64,000 bases of DNA, taken from Ananas comosus (taxonomy: Eukaryota > Streptophyta > Magnoliopsida > Poales > Bromeliaceae). Under the pieces are notes generated by a model that worked only from the letters and a program-made list of their open reading frames with translations, was not told where the DNA came from and searched no databases. Of the stretch, positions 54,184 through 64,000 are shown piece after piece (position 1 is the stretch's first letter; the number at the start of each line of letters is the position of its first letter). The position numbers were made by a program, and so were the translations under genes. The stretch covers positions 6,068,045 to 6,132,044 of the forward strand of contig NC_033639.1 of NCBI RefSeq assembly GCF_001540865.1, written 5' to 3'.

Positions 54184-54373
54184 TGTACCGGTACAAGAGT
54201 GGTGGTTGTATCGGTACAGCCATTGCGGAACAGTGCTTACGACGCTGTACCGGTACAAGGTGCCTTGTACCGGTACAAACACGACGAAACCGAGAGAATC
54301 AGCTCTCGGGTTTGCGCTCTGTTGGGCTGTCTGCCGGGCCTTGTACCGGTACAAGACCCCGTGTACCGGTACA
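54184..54373 (+). repeat. TGTACCGGTACA array (five perfect, one imperfect)
   Basis: Perfect sites start at 54184, 54246, 54266, 54342 and 54362. An imperfect TGTATCGGTACA is at 54207. Two pairs are exactly 20 bp apart. Confidence 0.93.
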
Positions 54374-56214
54374 AGCGACCCGAAGCAGCAGGTCTGCTTT
54401 GGAAAAACAGAAAATGGAGGGGGCTTTCAGGATTTTGTTACATTAGAGGGTTAACACACCCCTCTCAGCCATTTTCTCTCCCATTTCACTGTCTCTCTCT
54501 CCCTCTCTTACATCCCTCTCTCTCTCTAATCGTGCAAGGAGAAGAGAAGAAGAAAAGAGAAAGAGAAGAAGAAAAAGAGAAGAAGAAGTTGGGGAAGATG
54601 GAGAAGAAGATCTAGAAGGAGATCTTCATCCTCTCCTTCCTCTTTCTTGAGCTTTGGAGCAAGCTTTTAGAGGTAAGCTCTAACCCTAAAAATGGTATTT
54701 CTAGGGTTTAGGGTTTTTTGGTTGTTTTTGGATGGTTCAAGTGGAACCCATTGGAGTTGGAGATGATGGTTCTAGCTCCCATTGAAGTTTTGAACCATGG
54801 ATTGCACCATTGATGCAAACCTAGGGTTGGAGTTTGGGTTTTGAACCCTAGATCTTGATTTTGATATCCCTACAAGTTTTAGAACCTTGTAGAAACCAAG
54901 AACACATGAAATCCATGTTGTTCTTCGTAGTGCTCTAATGGTGGAATCCTAGGGTTTGTTTTAAATGCCCTAGGGATGATTCTAATGAGATAGAAACAAG
55001 TTTAGAGAACTTCTTGGGTGATTCTAAGCTCGATTATGCTTAGCTATGAGATCAATCCCAAGAGATTTGATCTTGGTGTTGTTAGGGCACCAAAATTAGG
55101 GTTTTTGCCACCGGTTGTTTCTAAGGCAAATTGACCTTATAGAAACCTAATTGGGGACCTAACGAACGCGTTGAAACGCTCGGTTCGGCAATCCGACGAG
55201 CGTACGCGAAGTTATTGACGAAACGGTCGGTTTTGGTACAGATAGCCGCAGCACGCGGAATAAAGGTCTAAAAATCATGAGATCGGAACCGGAGCACCTT
55301 GGAGTCAAGGAATAAACTCCGGAAAAGACGGATCGCGGTTTGGAGGTCATTTGCTAAGTCGCGCAAGAGTTCGGGCCAAACCGGGCAACGGTTGCCGTGG
55401 GAGGCTGATTGCAAGTGACTACAAGCAATCGGAGCGCGAGTTAAGGTGGGTTGGTTTACCGAAGCGACTAGGTCGCCTTTATGTCTAAGAAACTAAGAAT
55501 CCATATTGATGCATGTAAATGCTAAATAGAATGCATTATGAGCAAGTTGAATAAAGCTAGATAATTATGTGATTGCATGTAAGCGTAATGCATAGAATGA
55601 AATGCATATTGATGACATAAGTTAAGATGAGATATAAAATGCATGATGGATAAGTTATATAATGCTGCATAATGGATAGAATGCATGTTGACATTGTGAG
55701 ATTAAATGTGCATGAAAACTAGGTTGATAACCCTAGAACGATTAAAGCAAATGATGCTATGCTAAAGTATAAATGATAAGCATGATATAAGAATGGTAAA
55801 TGCAAGTGCATGTTAAGAATGCTAAGGAACATATATAGGTGGACATGAATAAACTTATAGATCGAGTGGCATATAACCTAGAGTTTTGAACGTAGGTTAA
55901 ATAAGAATGATGTTAAACCTAATGTAAAGAACATAGGTCGTGAAATGAAAGGTGCTTAACCTAGAGTCAAGTGAACCTAGATTAGAAAGAATAATGATCC
56001 TAGTGTAATAAACCTAGGTTGAGAATGTGAAAGCAATAAACCTAATGGGTTAATTTAGGTTGAGTAAAGGCTTAGACCTAGAGAGGTCAGTTCCATAGGG
56101 TTAAGACCAACCCTTGGTAAATGTGATATGGATTCCGGAATCCCAAAGCTTGATGATACACCCAAAGTGGTGTCGGGTGTGTGCGACGATTTCGCCGCCC
56201 AGGGGCTAGAGAAC

Positions 56215-59200
56215 TGTCACGTCCCGCTATCGCCAATTTGGTCGATCCGGGCCCGTACATAGACGCCGAACGAACAGCACCTCCTCTGTTCGCCCAAGGC
56301 TAAACAACCACGGATACATGTATAAAGAAATTAAACAATTTCCAGGATACATTTCAATATACATGGCTTGCACGAAAACAAGCAACAACACCAGTGATAG
56401 TAAGTCTAACTAAACATGAAATCCACTATAATTTAAAACTTTACATAACTGAAACATTTAGTTATTACATGCTTTATATACATTCATTTACATATCTCTG
56501 TACATCAAAATAGATGATACATGAACTCAAAATGTTAAACAACTATAACTCTGGTGTCAGCTAGCTAGGATGCTGGGCTCTTGCCTCGATCCTCGGCCAC
56601 AACGCTCGCACTGGAACCTGTATGGTTAGTGGTGTAAGAACTACAAGAAAGTTCCCAGTGGGTTCGGCTGCCGACCTCGCCGACTCACCCACTAGGTCTA
56701 CTCAGGCATATGTAGGCAAGAAAAGTAAACTGAGATAGTAACCAACTATAATATGTAACCACTATAATGCCTGTATAAAGCTGAAGGAAGTAGTATATGA
56801 AAACTGCAAATATGCCATGCATGCTTTCACTAAATTTATCCAATTTACTGGTTAACCCTTTGGTTAACTGCAACTCACCAACTCAATCCCTAGCGGGCCC
56901 TAAGCTGCCTCTCGACGGGATAGACGTTGGTTAACTCTTTGGTTAACAATAACTCAATCAATCCAGCTAACCAATTGGTTAACTACAACTCACCAACTCA
57001 ATCCCTAACGGGCCCTAAGCTGCCTCCCGATGGGACCGTCTGCTGGACAGATACTTTAGTCCATGGGCAGATACTTTAGCCCAATATGTGACCACTTCGG
57101 AGTTCACTGCCTGGGGGGGAGCGACCACCACCAAGCCAATAACAGACTATGTGAGTAAGATCTGATTCTCCTTTAGAGAATTCAATAACTGACAATGCTA
57201 CCATTTAACTTCTAACTAGCTCTTTATGCTAGTTTCATGGTTTCATTTCTCGATGCTAACTAAATCTCTAGTCTTGATGTCACCAAGTTTACTATTGTCC
57301 TGGTCCTTTACAATTTCATACATTCATAGGGTTCAATGTTCACATTCACTGTTCATATTCTTACTATCTATAAGAATTTACATATTCATTTATCACTTTC
57401 ATATACTTTCAAAATGCCAATACCCTGTGAGTAAAATCTGATCCTCCTTTAGAGGATTCAATCATAACCAATGTCATACTTATCCTCCTTTAGAGGATTC
57501 ATTAACTGGCCATGCCACAATTTAACTCTAACTAGCTCTTTTTGCTAGTTTCACTGTTTCATTTCTCAATGCTATCCAATTCTCTAGTTAGAATGTCACC
57601 AAGTTCACTATTGTTATATTCCATACATTCATAGTGTTCTATGTCCACATTCTAATGTTCACATATTTTTACTATTGATAGGAATTCACACTTTCACTTG
57701 CACAATGCCAATACCCTATAATGCATGACTACCAATATAAATATGCTCAATGAATTATCATAGACATAAAAGGTGATTCAAAGACTTCGAATAGCACCAC
57801 CCACCTGTAGGGATGTCGAAGACTAGAACTAACGTCACGAACCGTATAAACATTAGTCCACGCGACTCGATGCAAGTAAAGCTAGAATGAAGCGTTTCTT
57901 AATTACCGCGTCGTAGGTCCGTCGGAATGTCAATTCGAACTTTCGAGCTTTCCAACGCGTCAGTTTTACCCTCTATTAGGTTTCCACACAATCAATTCCA
58001 AGCTAGATCTCAAATCCTACAAAAATGCATTTTCGAGTTAAAGCTTTATACAATCTACTACTAATAAATCTCACAAAAGCACATAGAGTAACTCAACTCT
58101 AATCAGCCCAAGTTTTACTTCAACCCAACTTATATACACATGCTGTTTATAACACCATTTCTAAGTTCACACAGCAATATCTAACACACATCTTCTCTCT
58201 ATGTTTCATGGCAACTTCAAAGTCTAGCAATTAAGAAACCCTTTTATAGGGTAAATTCCATAACTCTAATAAAGAAACAGCACACTTACTTTGGGTTTCA
58301 CTACTAACCCTTAGCTCACATATATGATGTTCACAATGTAGCTCTCTATCACTAGGTTCTCATGGCGATAGGAGCTCTAGTTTAATATAACATATTTCTA
58401 CCCACTTTCTATAAGAACCTATATAGAAATAATTCGCTAAGTCAATACGTTCTGTTAACAAGTTAAATTAACTTCTATTTAATACAAATGCCCAATTAAA
58501 TACTTCAACTTAAGGTTAATTAGCTAATAGGCTATATACTAGTGGGAGCACCTCTCAAAATACATGCAACGTTTCATACATGCCTATTTGCCATAATTAA
58601 TTATCTCCCTCATGCTAGTAAAGTAATTAGCATGCTTCCTTTTCACATACGAGGGTTGTGGAGTCAATTACCTTCCATAGCTATTTAATACACCTTTTTC
58701 TATAACTAACTTCGCAGTCGAAGCGCCGGAAACATCCAACGCGCGCGGAGGATCGATCGGCTCGTCGAGTAGTTGAAGATCCTCACTTCTCTTTTTCTTC
58801 TTTTCCTTCTCTTTATTTCCTTTTCTCTTCCTTTCCCTCTCTCTCTCATGCGTACAGGGTGAAGAGTAAGTGGATAAGAATGGTCCCCAGGCAGCTTAGT
58901 CACTAAGAAATGCACAATTGCCTTTAGGTCCATAAATATTAAGCATACAAATTTTAGTCCAACTCAGAATCTGATACTTTTCGCCGGAGCCCTTCTAAAT
59001 GTCTGTTTTCGCTCAAATTTGACAATCAAGCTCGGTTTAACTTAATAAGAATAAAAAAATTTTAATCTTTCAGTTTTGACCCTTTTTGGTCACCGAAAGC
59101 TCTACTAACTAATATTTTAATAGATAGCTTATTTTTCACTTTCCAGGTGTCAGAATGGTATGAAACTTTAAATCTAGCCTCATAAAAATAATCCTGATAT

Positions 59201-59571
59201 TTTTCTAGATTTTCATAATTTTCTGACACTGTGCATTTTCTGCTAAAATATCAGCCCCGTTTCTTACAGAAAATTCTAAATCTTCTGTTTTCGCTCCGAT
59301 TTCGGCACGAGTCATTCCAGACTAACTTGGGTACTCCATAAATTATCTCCAAGCCTCGCTTTAATTCTTTTAATCAAAGTTAGCGTTAGAATTCCGAAAA
59401 TTCTCTTTACATTTCGTTTCGCGCCCAATTTGCGCCGAAACACTTATTTATCATCAGAATTCATCCTCACGCGTCCAAAATCACTCGGGGAAGATATTCA
59501 ACTAGCTCGAGCTTCACTTTGATCCCCTGGATCAAAGTTGACATTACAACTCCAGGATGCCATATATTACA
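56215..59571 (-). mobile_element. Solo LTR, 3.4 kb, TSD AGAAC
   Basis: A 3357-bp LTR in minus orientation ending TGTCACGTCCCGCTATCGCC at 56215 and starting TGTAATATATGGCATCC at 59571, flanked by AGAAC (56210-56214 and 59572-59576). It has hairpin arms GAACT (56638-56642) and AGTTC (56650-56654) and an acceptor-like CCATACAG (minus, near 56620). Unlike the other full LTRs it has no ACCGGT array. A CT-rich tract is at 58785-58850. Confidence 0.9.
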
Positions 59572-59931
59572 AGAACCATTGTCGTGGCGTGTGTGCGACG
59601 ATTTCGCCGCCGGATGGTTAGCTAGTTTGTAGATCCTACCGCCTGTTGACTGAACCTCTGTCGTGGCGTTTGTGCGACGATTTCGCCGCCGGGAGACTAA
59701 GTCATGAACCTAGGCCGTTGTTGGATGAGGTGCGATTCGTTCGCCGCCAGACGGCTAGGACAGGAGTACGGTGAGCTGTTGCCAGCTGAGGTGCATGTGA
59801 GAGTTCCTTCACCTCGAGCTAGACAGTGCGCGGACTATCCGCGATTGATTGACTCAAGACCGAGTCGGGTGGCATAGCGAGCTAAGGTAAAGAAACCTTA
59901 GGAAAGAATAGCCAGTGAGAAGGTGCAACAA

Positions 59932-60070
59932 AGAATAAAGAATAGCTAAAGAGTAAAGAATAGCTAAAGAATAAAGAATGGCTAAAGAATAAAGAATAGC
60001 TAAAGAAAAGTTGCAAGAAAAGAATAGCTAAGAGCTAAAAGTAAGCATTAAATGACAAAGAGTAAAGAAT
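59932..60070. repeat. AAAGAATAGCTAAAG tandem repeat
   Basis: Tandem, slightly varied units of about 17-18 bp (TAAAGAATAGCTAAAGAA). A similar AAAGAACAAAGA-type repeat lies at the matching place of the 20586-23226 LTR (21265-21330, reversed). Confidence 0.8.
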
Positions 60071-60187
60071 GATTAAGAACATAAGTAGTGTTAAAGTAAC
60101 CTACTTGCATGATTACAGATCGTGACATCCCACGTACTCGGTCTAGCTCGGACTACCGTCTGACAAAACTCTCGCCCTACCGATAGG

Positions 60188-62485
60188 TACCGGGCCGTGT
60201 CTCTCACAGCTGACTGCGCCTGCCGAATGGTCGAGGCTCACATCCACAAGTGGTCCAGGCACGGGTCGTCCCCAAGCACTACCCGCCAATGTCGTCCTAC
60301 ACGACATGCTTAAACAGAGCTACAAGTACCATATCGGCTCTTAGCACTTGTGCAAAGCCACTAGCCCCACGAGTGATCCATGGCCCGCTTCACACTTAGC
60401 CTGCTAAGTGCTACTGCAACTCACTCAACCGCTGAATCAAAACCGTACCTCATGAGTAATATACTCGAGCGCTCTACGCCTCTACAGCGTCTAACAAGAA
60501 TCCAGTATCAGGCAGCTTGCCTATGCCACGTCCATATTACACGAGCACAACTTGTCCACCTCAACTTCGAGGTATTTCTAGGCCAACGGGCCGCGTTTCG
60601 TCACTACACGCTACTCTCACCACAGTGATTTTACTTTCATTGTCCGATCTATCGAACACATTCTCAAATCCGAGTCTTTCGGTAATCTCAACATCAAGGC
60701 TCAACTTTCACAATTTTTCAATCCATTATTTCGAGAGTCACTTACTAGACCATGTCTCCACGAATCTCACTCCTTACGCGAGAATCATCACTAGCCATTA
60801 GCTAGCACCACTGGCTTTCTACCTCGCACCAGCAGGTGCACTTCTCACAATGCAAGCATGTACGGGCATCTACTTACCAACCATTCGGTCCCTACTATGC
60901 AATATATAATTAGTAGCAACCGACAACACAATATGCTCTTATGCACCAACTTGAGATTAGTAAACAGCATGCTTGCTCAATTAACTCATACCTGCCACGA
61001 TGACTCAGCAACGGCAGGCTCCGACACTCGGGTCGCTCATCATGCCCCCTGGCGCTCGTCGCGAACCTCTGGTTGCATCGTCCTCACGGCCAATCTCCCG
61101 ACATGCCGCAGGTGTGCGCACCTGCAGGTTGTCCCAGAGAGGAATGGGCGTCGCAGTGCCAAGGCCCATCCGTCACACGCGGACACTGCGCCGCCTATGG
61201 CAACGGCAGCCCCACTTGAAGCACTTGCCTTCACGCCTGCTCACACTGTCTGTGGGAAATGAGGGCCTCACAAATAGCACATTTCCGCCGAGGACCGAAT
61301 GCGTATGTCCCGGAGCTCGGGATCACGAGTGCGAAACTCGTCGAGAAGTCCGTTGGGAACTAGACTGACCATCGTGTCCGCTCACTGGCCGTCCTTTCCT
61401 TTTCCTTGTAATATGCCTCGTGCTCCTCCGCAGAGATGCCCTCGCCTTGTTCTATCCCAAGGCCCGATCCAGGACTTCAGCAAAAGTCTGCAACCTGTGT
61501 ACAAGCACAGCCTTGTAAAGGCTGGCCGCAGTCCCACGCACAAAGCAGTCAGCCTTCTCCCTGTCATCCCGTACTATGTTCGGATACAATGCACGATACG
61601 AAAAAACCCCCCTCGTATTGCCTAACTGAGCGATCTCCTTGCCGCAAATTTTGGAATCTTTCCTTAAGCTTTCGCTTTTCTACTGTCGGGGAAATAGGAT
61701 GAGAACACCAATCCCCGAACTCTTCCAAGTCATAGGAGGGAGACTAGGCGTCGATCTCGCTTAACGCCTTTCCACCACACCTTCGCCGACTGTTTGAGAT
61801 AATGCGCGGCTAGTTTACTTGTCTCGCTCCAGCGTGTACAGATCCTCGAATTAGCGTTTCATGGAATCAATCCAATCTCCACGATCTACGGATCTGTGTC
61901 CCACCATCGAAGGTAGACGGATCAACTCTTTGAAAGCCATGAAGGCGCAAGAGCTCGCTCTCTTTCCGCCTCCAATCGGAACCACAGGAGTCGGATCACC
62001 GACCCCAGGCGAAATACCTCTGTCGCGACTCCCGGCCATCCTCGACGAGCCGCAGCTGGTTCAGCCACCAGCCGATCCACTATTTCCTGGAGTCTTCTCA
62101 TTTGTCCCTCCTGGCGCATAGCAACTCCTGCTGACGCTGCCACCACATCAGCCTGTTGGCCTCATCACTCCTATGAGTGTGGCCACTGATCACGAAGCCT
62201 CCGAAGTCTCCCTTGAGTCGGTCTGCTCAAGGACACCGCTGGTCCCTCCTGCGCCGATCTTGGTGAAGATCGCCTACGCGGTGCCATCGTTTCCTGAAAC
62301 ACGACAACTTGATTAGTTTCGACCACTTGAGTCGAACACGAACATTAACACCGGGCTCAAAAGCCAATCGGGCGAAAGTCACGCAAGGGCGTCTATTCTC
62401 TATCACTCGGCTTCATGTTGTGTGCACCCAACATGAACACTCTCGGTTGAGAATAAACAACACCTTGAATCTACCTCCAATATCG
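60188..62485 (-). pseudogene. Gypsy gag region, minus-strand copy, without pol
   Basis: Reverse-complement counterpart of 50878-53214, about 2.3 kb. Gag begins at the ATG at 62287-62285 (MAPRRRSSP). The frame is broken more often than in the plus copy, e.g. frame changes near 62210, 62000 and 61870. The zinc-knuckle region lies near 61270-61160, and similarity to gag ends at the same protease-proximal point (near 60990). It is contiguous with its own leader, PBS and LTR to the right, so this is the copy in a natural setting. Confidence 0.83.
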
Positions 62486-62627
62486 TCTTAGAGGTTTCAA
62501 CACTTAACCCAATTAATTATCTTTCGCCACAAATCACAAATCCTCGTCTCTCACGAGTCTTAACCTCTATGGTTTCACTATCCTAGGGTCTCCTGGTCTG
62601 CCTAAACATTCCCATTCTCTATTTTAT

Positions 62628-62639
62628 GCTCTGATACCA
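62628..62639 (-). other. Primer-binding site, initiator tRNA-Met type
   Basis: The minus strand reads TGGTATCAGAGC, six bases beyond the LTR boundary at 62646. Confidence 0.9.
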
Positions 62640-62645
62640 TCTATC

Positions 62646-63255
62646 TGTCACGACCGCGACCACCGCCAATTTGGCCGGGTCGCGGCGCCGCGACAGACCG
62701 CCGAACGACAGAGTTTCCCCTGTACATCCTAGGCGTCGCAATCAATACATGAACATTACAAGGGTTCCAACCAGGAACAGATATTCAACCATAGATTGCA
62801 TAAGGAGTATCAAAAAATATAAACTACTAAGTTATTACTCATTCAACTTAGATGCATTTTACAACATAATTTTTCTTTTAACAATCAACCCCAAATACAA
62901 TCATAATTATTACAGATTTTTTTACAACTTAAACAAAAGTTTGTTCTTGTCTTTAAACCTCCCAAATAGACCACCAACTCGGGTACTGCTATCTCAGTCT
63001 CTGGGTAGGACGCTATCTGCAGAACTACGTTATTCGCCTTGCGCCGCCGCGCGCACACGTGTGTACCTGTACCCCAAACAGCAACACGGGGGTGAGACTA
63101 TTGTCCATAGTCCTCAGTGGGTTTAGCCACCAAAGAGAACAAGCTCAGCCAACAGGTCAACGAGGCACTACAAACATGTAAGTTCAACAATATACAACAG
63201 ATATATATTCAATTGGAATAACATGTCGTGCCTCACGAATGCAATCATGCAATAC
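62646..63255 (-). mobile_element. 5' LTR of the pol-less gypsy element (partial)
   Basis: Ends TGTCACGACCGCGACCACCG (plus view) at 62646. It has hairpin arms GACTAT (63096-63101) and ATAGTC (63107-63112) and an acceptor-like GGGGTACAG (minus, near 63055). The left part of the LTR is hidden by the 100-N gap. Confidence 0.82.
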
Positions 63256-63355
63256 NNNNNNNNNNNNNNNNNNNNNNNNNNNNNNNNNNNNNNNNNNNNN
63301 NNNNNNNNNNNNNNNNNNNNNNNNNNNNNNNNNNNNNNNNNNNNNNNNNNNNNNN
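63256..63355. other. Assembly gap, 100 N
   Basis: A run of exactly 100 N between the LTR and a gypsy reverse transcriptase. The true distance is unknown, and any reading across it is meaningless. Confidence 0.99.
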
Positions 63356-63999
63356 GCTACCTCTCGAAGCCAAAATTCACATTTCTTCAACTTGGCATAA
63401 AGCTTCTTTTCCCGGAGTACTTGGAGTACAATTCTCAAATGCTCATGATCTGCATCACTTCGAGAATAGACCAAAATGTCGTCGATGAACACCACGATGA
63501 ACCTATCCAGGTAAGGCTTAAAGACACGGTTCATCAGATCCATAAAAGCTGCCGGGGCATTAGTAAGCCTGAACGGCATAACTGTGAACTCGTAATGTCC
63601 ATACCGTGTTCTAAAAGCCGTCTTTGAGACGTCCTCGGGCTTAATCTTTAACTGGTGGTATCCCGACTGTAAGTCTATCTTGGAATACACCCACGATCCC
63701 TGAAGCTGATCAAACAAGTCGTCGATCCTTGGCAACGGATACTTGTTCTTGATCGTGACTTTGTTGAATTCACGATAATCCACACAAAGGCGAAGTGATC
63801 CGTATTTCTTCTTGACGAACAAAACTGGTGCTCCCCAAGGTGAAACGCTCGGGTGAATAAAGCCCTTGTCCAACAAATCCTGCAGCTGTGCCCTCAGCTT
63901 CCTCAGTTCTGCCGCTGCCATCCTATAGGGTGCCTTTGAGATTGGGGTAGTCCTAGGGACGAGATCTACCACAAACTCAATCTCCCTATCAGGAGGCAT
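63356..63999 (-). CDS. Ty3/gypsy reverse transcriptase, partial
   Basis: Open minus-strand frame from the window edge to the gap, about 214 residues: [100 protein letters not shown], then [20 protein letters not shown] with the catalytic F-x-DD box, ending [12 protein letters not shown]. No stop or frameshift is present, unlike the related RT start at 1-280. The first Asp of the catalytic triad lies in [10 protein letters not shown]. The polyprotein continues on both sides beyond view, so its activity cannot be judged. Confidence 0.92.
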
Positions 64000-64000
64000 A

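Larger units (their letters stand above)
53978..60126 (+). mobile_element. Gypsy-like LTR, 3' end missing or chimeric
   Basis: Starts TGTAACCCCCAAGATCTC inside the copia gag. It has a U3-like segment (GAACTTTAGCCAAATTGACT) shared with the 20586-23226 LTR, five perfect TGTACCGGTACA sites (54184-54373), a CT-rich tract (54478-54530), donor-like GAG|GTAAGC at 54672/54673, and AAAGAATAGCTAAAG tandem repeats (59932-60070). The stem-loop and GGGGCGTGACA end are missing, and no target duplication is found. At about 60115-60127 it runs into gypsy internal sequence. It is interrupted by 56215-59571. Confidence 0.7.

Noticed and set aside
63184..63355. Reading the RT frame across the 100-N run
   Set aside because: The N run has unknown real length; sequence left of it is LTR, not pol.

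Overview
This window reads as nuclear DNA of a flowering plant, most likely a monocot. It holds one intron-rich cellular gene surrounded by nested LTR retrotransposons, a Mutator-like element (MULE), MITEs and a tRNA-derived SINE. The long CT-rich, ACCGGT-rich LTRs remind me of pineapple-type genomes, but that is a guess. Nine single-N positions and one 100-N run (63256-63355) mark assembly joins. Several single Ns are followed by a second, slightly different copy of sequence already present, as expected from uncollapsed haplotypes or tandem copies.

Layout. 1-6812: 5' end of a broken Ty3/gypsy element on the minus strand (RT, protease and gag remnants, primer-binding site, 5' LTR), with a solo LTR (3433-5854) inserted in its LTR. 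6895-18575: a MULE transposase gene followed on the same strand by a separate plant-mobile-domain (PMD) gene. The transposase is split by a solo LTR (9868-15406, itself carrying another at 11592-14248) and by an LTR fragment (16094-16952). A second, uninterrupted copy of its 5' half lies at 16954-18575. 18576-23520: AT-rich flank with GCGGTGAA palindromes, partly duplicated and broken by two more LTRs.

24160-44750: a CBP/p300-type histone acetyltransferase gene of the plant HAC family on the plus strand. A phase-consistent model of 16 exons encodes about 1380 residues with TAZ1, Cys-rich/PHD, KAT11 catalytic, ZZ and TAZ2 modules. One exon (29105-29401) recurs at 32712-33008 beside a single-N join, and a 102-bp exon is tandemly duplicated where the second ZZ finger of HAC1-type proteins would be expected.

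45930-47377: remnant of a second PMD-type element with the same palindromes. 47378-64000: LTR fragments, a copia solo LTR, a copia 5' LTR with PBS and decayed gag, a truncated LTR, a 3.4-kb solo LTR, two inverted copies of a pol-less gypsy gag region, and a gypsy reverse transcriptase at the right edge.

The most interesting signals are in the LTRs. First, a stem-loop whose two arms change together sits about 420-515 nt from the 3' end of eight LTRs, just before a 3'-splice-like site, and a splice-donor-like motif lies upstream; the LTRs may carry their own leader intron. Second, arrays of palindromic ACCGGT sites in two flavours lie 140-340 bp from the LTR start in both gypsy-like and copia LTRs, and the flavour can differ between LTRs that are otherwise the same family.
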